Assembly: GCF_026339955.1 (NCBI RefSeq)
Contig: NZ_JAPEPW010000002.1
Span: 1,798,001 to 1,862,000 of the forward strand
Reading direction: 5' to 3'
DNA from: Streptomyces sp. NBC_01549
Lineage (GTDB): Bacteria > Actinomycetota > Actinomycetes > Streptomycetales > Streptomycetaceae
DNA: 64,000 nucleotides
Under the pieces are notes generated by a model that worked only from the letters and a program-made list of their open reading frames with translations, had not been told where the DNA came from and did not search any database. Shown here one piece after another: positions 8,930-18,289 of this stretch (positions within the stretch are counted from its first letter, which is position 1; each line of letters opens with the position of its first letter). The position numbers and the translations under genes were made by a program.

Positions 8930-9480
8930 CCCGTCAGCTGGAAAGCGCCGCCAGCAGCCGTCGGTCCCGTGGCGTCGCTGCGCTGTCGAGGCGCGCGTCC
9001 AGGAGTCGCCTGGCCACGTCACACAAGCCTGCCGCCACCGGGCCTTACAGCAGCGACTCCTCGACGACCTCGCGCTGTACGGGATCGGCGCCCGCGGGCC
9101 GCTCCACGACCTCGCGCGACAGTGTCGATGGCGTCCGCCGCGGGCACCTTCCCGCTCCGGCTGGTGCTCAGCCTGGCCCGCCGCTGCAGCGCCCCCGAGT
9201 CGACCGGGGCCCGCACCCCGGTCACCCGCCCGGGACGAGCTGCGCGGACCACCGTTTTCGTACGGCGACGGGGTCGTCCAGCGCCTTGTGCCAGGAGAAG
9301 TGCGCGCGGTGGACGGCACCGCGGCCCGGCCTGGACGCCTAGGCATCGAACCCGTCACAGCCCGCCACCGCGTACCCCGGCGCGAAGCCAGGGTCGAGGG
9401 CGACCGCGCGCCCGAAGGCGTCCTCGGCTCCGGCCCGAGCCTTCAGGACCTGGTCGAGTCCGGAGTGTCGATGACCCAAC
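8930..9480 (-). pseudogene. Decayed gene, possibly a TPR (TTC38-like) protein
   Basis: This gap of nearly 700 bp between iclR and tnpB has no intact gene. On the minus strand, nt 9467-9339 reads a TPR-like piece (AFGRAVALDPGFAPGYAVAG) ending in a stop. Further along, in shifted frames, come HRAHFSWHKALDDPVAVR and, about 9200-9100, a piece resembling SGALQRRARL. The succession of protein-like pieces in different frames looks like a frameshifted, decaying TPR gene. The family call is tentative. Confidence 0.35.
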
Positions 9481-9592
9481 CGGCCTGAATTTCAGACTGG
9501 TTGGAGAACTTGCGACGCACGATCGATCCGTCACCCGATCCAGTGATCGATCTCGAACCTGCGGTGGCGTCTCGTGCAGGTGTGTACGTTCG

Positions 9593-10849
9593 GTGATCGT
9601 GAAGCTGGTGGTGCAGGTCAAGCTGGAGCCGACGCCCGTGCAGGCAGCGGCACTTGAGGCAACCCTTGCTGTCTGCAATGAGGCAGCGAACTGGCTGTCG
9701 GAGCAAGCGTTCACGCGCGAGGTGGCCTCCCGCAGGGCCCTGCAGGGTTTCGCATATGCCGACCTGCGGGCTCGCGGCCTCTCGGCACAGCCCGCCCTGC
9801 ATGTGCTGCGGAAGGTTGCGGACGCGTATGCCACGCTTCGGGCGAACCTGAAGGCCGGGAACCTGGGCAGGCCCGGCTCGAAGCGGCACGAGAAGGCGAC
9901 GGGCAAACCGATCGTCTTCCGGTTGGGCGCGGCCCAGCCGTTCGACGACCGCTGCCTGTCATGGCAGATCCCCGACCGAATGGTATCCATCTGGACCGTG
10001 GCTGGTCGGGTCAAGAACGTGTCCTTCACCGCCTCGCCGGAGCAACTTGCCCACTTGGCGCTGCACCGTCGCGGTGAGTCGGATCTGCTGTACCGGGATG
10101 GCACATGGTTCCTCAACGCCACCTGCGAGGTGCCCGAGGCCGAGCTGAACACCACCCCGGTGGACTTTCTTGGTATTGACCTGGGCATTGTGAACATCGC
10201 CACCACCAGCGACGGCGAGATCATGGCCGGACGCGAACTCAATCGCACCCGTCTGCGCGAACGCGGCTTGCGGGCCAAACTACAGAAGAAGAGCACCCCG
10301 TCCTCCAAGCGACGCCTGAAGAAGCGGCGGCACAAGGAGGCACGGCGTGCGAAAGACATCAACCACAAGATCGCGAAACACGTGGTGGCTGAGGCAGAAC
10401 GCACCGGTCGCGGTATTGCCCTGGAAGACCTCACAGGCATCCGCGAGCGGGTACGGCTTCGCAAGCCCCAACGGGCCACCCACTGCAGCTGGGCCTTCGC
10501 CCAGCTGGGGACGTTCATCGCGTACAAAGCTCGCAAAGCCGGGGTGCCAGTGGTGTACGTCGATCCGGCGTACACGTCCCGCACCTGCGCCGAGTGCGGG
10601 CACGCAGCCAAGGCGAACCGGGTCTCACAGGCCCGCTTCGTGTGCCGGTCCTGCGGATTCGTTGATCATGCAGATCGGAATGGCTCCCGCAACATCCGCG
10701 CCCGTGCGTGGGAGTTGTGGCGACGCGGGGTCGAGTCAACGGCCCCTGTCCCAACTGGCGATCACGCCTCCGTGGGACTGGACGCGAACGTAGCATCACA
10801 GCCAGCGATGTCCGTTGCGCAAGCCCGTCACTTCTTGACAGGTAGTTGA
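9593..10849 (+). mobile_element. tnpB: TnpB-type RNA-guided nuclease / IS605-IS1341 OrfB
   Basis: The roughly 418-aa product has the features of TnpB: a RuvC-I motif FLGIDLGIVN, RuvC-II Glu in GIALEDLTGIR, a CxxC...CxxC zinc ribbon (CAECG and CRSCG) and the RuvC-III Asp in HADRNGSRNI. All catalytic residues are present, so the nuclease looks intact. GTG starts at 9593 and 9599 both fit the family N-terminus VKLVVQVKLEPT; the frame further upstream is not part of it. No TnpA (Y1 transposase) lies beside it, as in IS1341-type elements. The element ends were not located. By analogy with ISDra2, the 3' end of the gene and the bases after 10849 may encode the guide RNA. The upstream neighbour is decayed, consistent with insertion damage. 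Confidence 0.85.
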
Positions 10850-10877
10850 CAGAATCACCCCAGGAAAGAGGCGCACC

Positions 10878-11027
10878 ATGCGATCGCACTGGTGGTCAAC
10901 ACAGGAAGGCATGCTCTGGGCGTCTCTGAGATATCGAACCGGTCCGAGCGGGCCGACAGACGGCCTGGGCGAATGTCGCGTCGTGGGGTCCTGGCCGTGC
11001 TCGGTACTGTGCCGGCAGCTGTACTGA
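10878..11027 (+). other. 49-codon upstream ORF overlapping the L,D-transpeptidase start
   Basis: An ATG at 10878, about 6 nt after AGGAAAGAGG (the best ribosome site in this gap), opens a 49-aa frame that runs out of register across the transpeptidase signal peptide. It begins MRSHWWSTQEGMLW. It could be a translated leader, or the original start of the transpeptidase now separated by a frameshift. I do not recognise the peptide. Confidence 0.25.
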
Positions 11028-12163
11028 CAGGCTGCAGCGGCTCCGCGGACGCCTCGGAGGGAACGGACGCGAAGGCGGGCGCGAGCACAAAAGCCGAGGT
11101 CAAGACTCCGACCGTGACCGTCACCCCGGCCGACGGCACGAAGAAGGCCGGTTTCACGAGCCCGGTCGAGGTCACCGTCAGCGACGGCACGCTCGCGAGC
11201 GTCGAGGTCAGCGGAAACGACGGCTCCACCCTGGCGGGATCCTTCAATGACGCCCGTACGAAATGGACGTCCACGAAAAACCCTTACTCGGGCACCAAAT
11301 ACACGGTCACGGCCACGCCCAAGGGCGCCGCCGCGCAGAGCGCGAGCTTCGTCACGAAGCAGCCCTCGGACACGTTCGTGGGCTATTTCACGCCCGAGGC
11401 GAATTCGACCTCCGGTGTCGGTATGCCCGTCTCCATCAACTTCACCGAGGCCGTGAAGGACCGGGCCGCCGTGGAAAAGGCGATCACAGTGACGGCGGAG
11501 CCCTCGGTCGAGGTGGTCGGCCACTGGTTCAGCGACACACGGCTCGACTTCCGGCCCGAGGAGTACTGGGCCGCGGGCACGAAGATCACGCTGAGCCTGC
11601 GCCTGAAGGACGTCGAGGGCACGACCGGCGTCTACGGCACCCAGTCCAAGGACGTCACCTTCCACATCGGCCGCCGTCAGATCAGCACGGTCGACCTGGC
11701 GAAGAAGACCATGACCGTCGAGCGCGACGGCTCCACCCTCGCCTCCTACCCGGTGAGCGGCGGCGACGCCGACCACACCACCTGGTCCGGGATCATGGTG
11801 ATCAGCGAGCGCTTCAAGCAGACCCGGATGGAGTCCTCGACCGTCGGGCTCGGCGACGAGTACGACATCTCGGACGTCCCGCACGCCCAGCGCCTGACCA
11901 CCTCCGGCACCTTCATCCACGGCAACTACTGGGCCTCGACCTCGGTCTTCGGCTCCACCAACACCAGCCACGGCTGCGTCGGTCTGCACGACGCCAAGGG
12001 AGCGAACGACAGCTCCGTACCGGGCTACAAGTTCTACGCCGCCTCGATGCTCGGCGATGTCGTCGTCGTCAAGAACTCGGGCGAGAAGACCGTCGAGGCG
12101 TCCAACGGCCTCAACGGCTGGAACCTGTCCTGGGCGGACTGGAAGGCGGGGAGCGCCCTCTAA
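10973..12163 (+). CDS. Lipoprotein L,D-transpeptidase (YkuD) with Ig-like domains
   Basis: From ATG 10973 the 396-aa product starts with an RR-containing lipoprotein signal ending in the lipobox LTGC. Two Ig-like beta domains follow (about residues 50-250), then a YkuD catalytic domain with HGNYW and the SHGCVGL motif that contains the nucleophilic Cys. These enzymes make 3-3 cross-links in peptidoglycan or attach proteins to it. The start is uncertain: no good ribosome site precedes 10973, while AGGAAAGAGG precedes an out-of-frame ATG at 10878. The frame is open back to 10892. The stop codon TAA coincides with the first bases of a MITE, so the native C-terminus may have been altered slightly. 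Confidence 0.85.
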   Translation: MSRRGVLAVLGTVPAAVLTGCSGSADASEGTDAKAGASTKAEVKTPTVTVTPADGTKKAGFTSPVEVTVSDGTLASVEVSGNDGSTLAGSFNDARTKWTSTKNPYSGTKYTVTATPKGAAAQSASFVTKQPSDTFVGYFTPEANSTSGVGMPVSINFTEAVKDRAAVEKAITVTAEPSVEVVGHWFSDTRLDFRPEEYWAAGTKITLSLRLKDVEGTTGVYGTQSKDVTFHIGRRQISTVDLAKKTMTVERDGSTLASYPVSGGDADHTTWSGIMVISERFKQTRMESSTVGLGDEYDISDVPHAQRLTTSGTFIHGNYWASTSVFGSTNTSHGCVGLHDAKGANDSSVPGYKFYAASMLGDVVVVKNSGEKTVEASNGLNGWNLSWADWKAGSAL

Positions 12164-12326
12164 GGGCTGTCCCGTAATCCCCGGCGGGCGCACGACGACA
12201 GCTACGGCACCTCGCCGCGTTGCCGGATCGCCCGAATACGCCCGGTATGAGGACGACCCTCCGCCTTGCGATGCACCGCATCTGACGCCGCGCGCTGATC
12301 CACCGGGGATTACGGGACAGCCCTTA
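12161..12326. mobile_element. 166-bp MITE-like element with perfect 24-bp terminal inverted repeats
   Basis: Nucleotides 12161-12184 and 12303-12326 are perfect inverted copies, each outer end beginning with TA and running into AGGGCTGTCCCGTAATC. The internal 118 bp has no ORF of note. The TA ends suggest a TA target duplication as used by several IS families. The left TA is the first two bases of the transpeptidase stop codon TAA. The large hairpin it can form would also end transcription. Confidence 0.75.
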
Positions 12327-12408
12327 GGCCCTGTCGGCGCAGCCTCGGCCGTCCCAGCTTCAATGCCTGAACTCCCGTACAGGGAAAGGAGTTTCTCGGC
12401 TTTACCTC

Positions 12409-12437
12409 TTGACGGTCGGAGTAGCAGAGAGCACATT
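12409..12437 (+). promoter_or_regulatory. Possible promoter of the GH16 gene
   Basis: TTGACG at 12409-12414 is followed, after 17 bp, by CACATT at 12432-12437. The -35 box is good and the -10 box weak. It lies just before the LacI-type palindrome, so a repressor there would block initiation. Confidence 0.35.
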
Positions 12438-12453
12438 GGCCGCGCACCTTGCT

Positions 12454-12467
12454 TGAGAGCGCTCTCA
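12454..12467. promoter_or_regulatory. LacI/CebR-type operator upstream of the GH16 glucanase
   Basis: The perfect 14-bp palindrome TGAGAGCGCTCTCA sits 41 bp before the GH16 start. It differs from the CebR/CelR cellobiose-repressor site (TGGGAGCGCTCCCA) at one symmetric pair, so a LacI-family sugar repressor is the likely binder. Its inducer is probably a glucan oligosaccharide. Confidence 0.7.
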
Positions 12468-12508
12468 GCAGCACCCGCGCACCCCCACTCCGTACCGAAG
12501 AGGCATTC

Positions 12509-13894
12509 ATGAGTGAACCCTCCGGCACACCTGTCAGACGTGGCCCCCTGCGGCGCGTCATCCTGGCCGCCGTCGGCACGCTGTCCCTGGCCGTGGCCGC
12601 GGTCCTCCCCGCGAACGCGTCCGCGCCCACTGCCCCGGCCGGCTGGTCCCAGGTCTTCGTCGACGACTTCACCGGGGCGGCCGGCTCCGGCGTCAACACC
12701 TCCAACTGGCAGTACGACACGGGCACCAGCTATCCGGGCGGCGCCGCCAACTGGGGCACCGGCGAGGTCGAGACGATGACCTCCAGCACCAACAACGTGG
12801 CGCTCGACGGCAACGGCAACCTTTTGATCACCCCGCGCCGGGACGCCTCCGGCAACTGGACCTCGGGCCGTATCGAGACCACCCGCACCGACTTCCAGCC
12901 GCCCGCGGGCGGCAAACTCCGCGTCGAGGCGCGGCTGCAGATGCCGAACGTGACCGGCGCTGCCGCCAAGGGCTACTGGCCCGCCTTTTGGACGCTGGGC
13001 GCGCCCTACCGCGGCAACTACCAGAACTGGCCGAGCGTCGGCGAGCTGGACATCATGGAGAACGTCCAGGGCCTCAACACCGAGTGGGCCACCATGCACT
13101 GCGGCACCAACCCGGGCGGCCCGTGCAACGAGACCAGCGGTATCGGCGGCAACACCCCGTGCGCCGGCACCACCTGTCAGGCCGGCTTCCACACCTACGC
13201 CATGGAGTGGGACCGCTCCACGAGCCCCGAGGAGATCCGCTTCTACCTCGACGGCGTCAACTTCCACACGGTCAAGGCGAACCAGGTCGACGCGACCACC
13301 TGGGCGAACGCCACCAACCACGGCTACTTCGTCATCCTGAACGTGGCGATGGGCGGCGGTTTCCCCGACGCGTTCGGCGGCGGTCCGGACAGCGGCACCG
13401 AGCCCGGCCACCCGCTGGTCGTGGACTACGTCCAGGTGCTGCAGGCCAGTGGGAGCGGTACCACGCCCCCTCCGACCGGCAACCGTGACGCCTACAGCGC
13501 CATCCAGGCCGAGTCGTACGACAGCCAGTCGGGCACCAGCACCGAGGCCACCACGGACACCGGCGGCGGCCAGGACATCGGCTCACTGGCCAACGGGGAC
13601 TGGGCGCTGTACAAGGGCGTCAATTTCGGCTCCACGGCGGCCACGCAGTTCATCGGGCGCGTGGCGAGCGGTGCGGCGAGCGGCGTCAGCGGCCTGGTCG
13701 AGGTGCGCCTCGACAACCGTACGAGCACGCCCATCGGCAGTTTCGCGGTGGGCAACACCGGCGGCTGGCAGAGCTGGCGGACGGTCCCGGCCAACATCAG
13801 CGGCGTCACCGGCACCCATGACGTCTATCTGACCTTCACCAGCGGCCAGCCGGCCGACTTCGTGAACGTCAACTGGTTCGACTTCGGCCACTGA
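12509..13894 (+). CDS. Secreted GH16 beta-glucanase with C-terminal CBM6-like module
   Basis: The 461-aa product starts at ATG 12509 after GAAGAGG and has a Sec-type signal (residues 1 to about 38, ending ANASA). The GH16 domain covers about residues 45-320 and contains the catalytic GELDIMENVQG motif (nucleophile and acid/base Glu flanking Asp). After a TTPPPTG linker, a CBM6-like module (IQAESYDSQSG to VNWFDFGH) follows, typical of beta-1,3-glucan or agarose binders. It probably hydrolyses laminarin-type beta-1,3-glucan. A LacI-type operator upstream suggests induction by its own oligosaccharide products. A strong terminator follows. Confidence 0.92.
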   Translation: MSEPSGTPVRRGPLRRVILAAVGTLSLAVAAVLPANASAPTAPAGWSQVFVDDFTGAAGSGVNTSNWQYDTGTSYPGGAANWGTGEVETMTSSTNNVALDGNGNLLITPRRDASGNWTSGRIETTRTDFQPPAGGKLRVEARLQMPNVTGAAAKGYWPAFWTLGAPYRGNYQNWPSVGELDIMENVQGLNTEWATMHCGTNPGGPCNETSGIGGNTPCAGTTCQAGFHTYAMEWDRSTSPEEIRFYLDGVNFHTVKANQVDATTWANATNHGYFVILNVAMGGGFPDAFGGGPDSGTEPGHPLVVDYVQVLQASGSGTTPPPTGNRDAYSAIQAESYDSQSGTSTEATTDTGGGQDIGSLANGDWALYKGVNFGSTAATQFIGRVASGAASGVSGLVEVRLDNRTSTPIGSFAVGNTGGWQSWRTVPANISGVTGTHDVYLTFTSGQPADFVNVNWFDFGH

Positions 13895-13928
13895 CGAGGA
13901 GGTTCCTCGGCGAGCGGTACGAGGAGTG

Positions 13929-13956
13929 AAGGGGCGGGCCCGCGGGCCCGCCCCTT
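13929..13956. terminator. Bidirectional terminator between GH16 and araC
   Basis: A perfect hairpin with arms AAGGGGCGGGCCC and GGGCCCGCCCCTT separated by GC, followed by TTCTT. It lies between two convergent genes and can serve both. Confidence 0.85.
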
Positions 13957-13990
13957 TTCTTCGGTACGGACCCTTTTCTTGGGCACCGAC

Positions 13991-14902
13991 TCAGCGCAGC
14001 TCCGCCCGGAACACCACCGGGCTCGTCCCCGTGTGCTGGTGGAAGAACTTGGAGAAGTTCGCCGAGTCCGGGAAGCCCACGGCGACGCCGATGCGGCCGA
14101 TGGGCATCTCCGTGTGGGCCAGCAGCCGCTTGGCCTCCAGGACCACCCGCTTGTCGATGAAACCCTTGGGGGTCTCACCGGTGGCCGCGCGCACCGCGCG
14201 CACCAGGGTGCGGCGGGAGTAACCGAGCGCGTCGGCGTAGGCGCTGACGCTGTGGTTGGTGGCGAAGTCCTTCTCGACCGCGTCCCGGAAGCGCGTGAAC
14301 GTGGTGTCGGTCTGCTCGCGGGCCGCCTCGGCCGAGCTGGCCGCGAGATGGGCGAGGCGCAGCAGGAACGCGGTGAGGGAGTGCCGCAGCACCGAGGTGT
14401 GCAGGCTGAGCGGCAGCGTGGTGGTGTCGACGTACTCGCGTTCCAGCTGGGCGAGCGAGTGCTCCAGGGCGGCCAGCTGGGCGGCGTCTGGGCGCAGCAG
14501 CGGGGGCTGGTCGTAGCGGTAGAGACCGGTCGCCTCGACGGTGGTCCGGGGGAGGAAGCCGGGCTGCATGATCAGGACGGTGCCGCGGTAGCGGTCGGTG
14601 CGGGAGAAGCGGTGCACCTGGCCGGGGCGGATCCACAGGATGTCGCCGGCGGACACGTCGTACTCGGCGAAGTCGATCATGTGTCTCACCGGGCCCTCGT
14701 GAAAGAGCATCACGATGTGGAAGTCGATGCGGTGCACCCGTTCCAGCGGGGCGTCCGCGTGCCAGACGCGCCCGGTCCCCATCTCGCCGACCTGCATACC
14801 GACGCCGGACAGGCTCAGATCGACCGGGAAGGGGAAGGTCCTGATCCCGTCCTGGGTGCCGTCTTCGCCCTGGACACCGCCTTGGGTGGTTCTGTCTGTC
14901 AT
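13991..14902 (-). CDS. AraC-family transcriptional regulator
   Basis: The 303-aa product has an N-terminal cupin-like ligand domain (DFHIVMLFHEGPVRHMIDFAEYDVSAGDILWIRPGQ region) and two C-terminal helix-turn-helix motifs: SVSAYADALGYSRRTLVRAVRAATG, and PIGRIGVAVGFPDSANFSKFFHQHTGTSP. ATG 14902 (MTDRTTQ) follows AGAGGGA. It is divergent from the transketolase operon, with a palindrome in the shared 146-bp gap. It may regulate that operon or itself; the ligand is unknown. Confidence 0.87.
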   Translation of the reverse strand: MTDRTTQGGVQGEDGTQDGIRTFPFPVDLSLSGVGMQVGEMGTGRVWHADAPLERVHRIDFHIVMLFHEGPVRHMIDFAEYDVSAGDILWIRPGQVHRFSRTDRYRGTVLIMQPGFLPRTTVEATGLYRYDQPPLLRPDAAQLAALEHSLAQLEREYVDTTTLPLSLHTSVLRHSLTAFLLRLAHLAASSAEAAREQTDTTFTRFRDAVEKDFATNHSVSAYADALGYSRRTLVRAVRAATGETPKGFIDKRVVLEAKRLLAHTEMPIGRIGVAVGFPDSANFSKFFHQHTGTSPVVFRAELR

Positions 14903-14980
14903 GTCCCTCTCGCGTCGGCTCGCTCCAGCACTCCGTGTCCCACTTTCACCGAAGGCTGACACACGGGCACCTTCCCCGGC

Positions 14981-14995
14981 AAAAGTCAGACTTTT
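14981..14995. promoter_or_regulatory. Palindrome in the araC-tkt divergent promoter region
   Basis: AAAAGTCAGACTTTT is a perfect 7-1-7 inverted repeat in an otherwise GC-rich 146-bp gap, 54 bp before the transketolase start. Its position suits an operator for the divergent AraC protein or another regulator of the pentose phosphate operon. Confidence 0.45.
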
Positions 14996-15048
14996 AGGTT
15001 TGAAGGCGTTCCACCAGCGATTCCAGATCCAGTGAGGACTTCTTGAAG

Positions 15049-17124
<2,076 letters not shown>

Positions 17125-17143
17125 TCCGATCGCACGAAAGAAG

Positions 17144-18289
17144 ATGATCACTGTGACCGAAGCAACCGCGACCGCGGTAACCCTCAAGCGCCTCTCCGAC
17201 GAAGGCGTCTCCATCTGGCTGGACGACCTCTCCCGCAAGCGCATCGCCTCCGGCAACCTCGCCGAACTCGTCGAGACCAGGCACGTGGTGGGCGTCACCA
17301 CCAACCCCTCCATCTTCCAGGCCGCCATCGGCTCCGGTGAGGGGTACGAGGAGCAGCTCGCCGACCTGGCCGAGCGCGGCGTGACGGTCGACGAGGCCGT
17401 CCGGATGATGACCACGGCCGACGTCCGCGCCGCGGCCGACATCCTGCGCCCGGTGTACGACGCGACCGCCGGCCGTGACGGCCGGGTCTCCATCGAGGTC
17501 GACCCGCGCCTCGCCCACAACACCACCGCGACCATCGCCGAGGCCAAGCAGCTCGCCTGGCTCGTCGACCGCCCGAACGTGATGATCAAGATCCCGGCGA
17601 CGAAGGCCGGCCTCCCGGCGATCACCGAGGTCATCGGCCTCGGCATCAGCGTCAACGTCACGCTGATCTTCTCCCTGGAGCGCTACCGCGAGGTGATGGA
17701 CGCCTACCTGGCGGGCCTGGAGAAGGCCAAGGCGGCGGGCATCGACCTCGCCACCGTCCACTCCGTCGCCTCCTTCTTCGTCTCCCGCGTCGACAGCGAG
17801 ATCGACAAGCGGCTGACGAAGGTCGGCACCGACGAGGCCCTCGCCCTCAAGGGCAGGGCGGCGCTCGCCAACGCGCGACTCGCCTACGAGGCGTACGAAG
17901 AGGTGTTCGCCTCCGGCCGCTGGACCGCGCTCGCTCCGGCCGGCGCCAACAAGCAGCGCCCCCTGTGGGCCTCGACGGGCGTCAAGGACCCCTCGTACAA
18001 GGACACGCTGTACGTCGACGAGCTGGTCGCGCCGGGCACGGTCAACACCATGCCGGAGGCGACGCTCAACGCCACCGCCGACCACGGTGACATCCACGGC
18101 GACGCGGTGACCGGCGGCTACGCCCAGGCGCGCGCCGACCTGGCCGCCGTGGAGAAGCTCGGAATCTCCTACGACGAGGTGGTCGGCCTGTTGGAGGACG
18201 AGGGTGTCTCGAAGTTCGAGGCGGCCTGGGGCGACCTGCTCGACGCGGTCGCGACCTCGCTGAGCGGCAAGGGAGTTGAAGGGGAATGA
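17144..18289 (+). CDS. tal: Transaldolase
   Basis: The 381-aa actinobacterial-type transaldolase has the signature GVTTNPSIFQ (about residue 47) and the Schiff-base lysine in VMIKIPATKAG. The enzyme transfers a dihydroxyacetone unit from sedoheptulose 7-phosphate to glyceraldehyde 3-phosphate. The start at 17144 follows GAAAGAAG and lies 20 bp after the tkt stop; a GTG nine bases later is an alternative. Its stop overlaps the zwf ATG. Confidence 0.95.
   Translation: MITVTEATATAVTLKRLSDEGVSIWLDDLSRKRIASGNLAELVETRHVVGVTTNPSIFQAAIGSGEGYEEQLADLAERGVTVDEAVRMMTTADVRAAADILRPVYDATAGRDGRVSIEVDPRLAHNTTATIAEAKQLAWLVDRPNVMIKIPATKAGLPAITEVIGLGISVNVTLIFSLERYREVMDAYLAGLEKAKAAGIDLATVHSVASFFVSRVDSEIDKRLTKVGTDEALALKGRAALANARLAYEAYEEVFASGRWTALAPAGANKQRPLWASTGVKDPSYKDTLYVDELVAPGTVNTMPEATLNATADHGDIHGDAVTGGYAQARADLAAVEKLGISYDEVVGLLEDEGVSKFEAAWGDLLDAVATSLSGKGVEGE

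Noticed and set aside
8900..9592. A 231-residue N-terminal extension of TnpB
   Set aside because: TnpB proteins begin at the VKLVVQVK segment; the upstream frame is Arg/Pro-rich and lies in a decayed region.
10796..13411. An 871-codon minus-strand frame across the transpeptidase and GH16 genes
   Set aside because: Composition is Gly/Val/Arg-rich with no family resemblance, and it runs through two well-supported plus-strand genes and the MITE.
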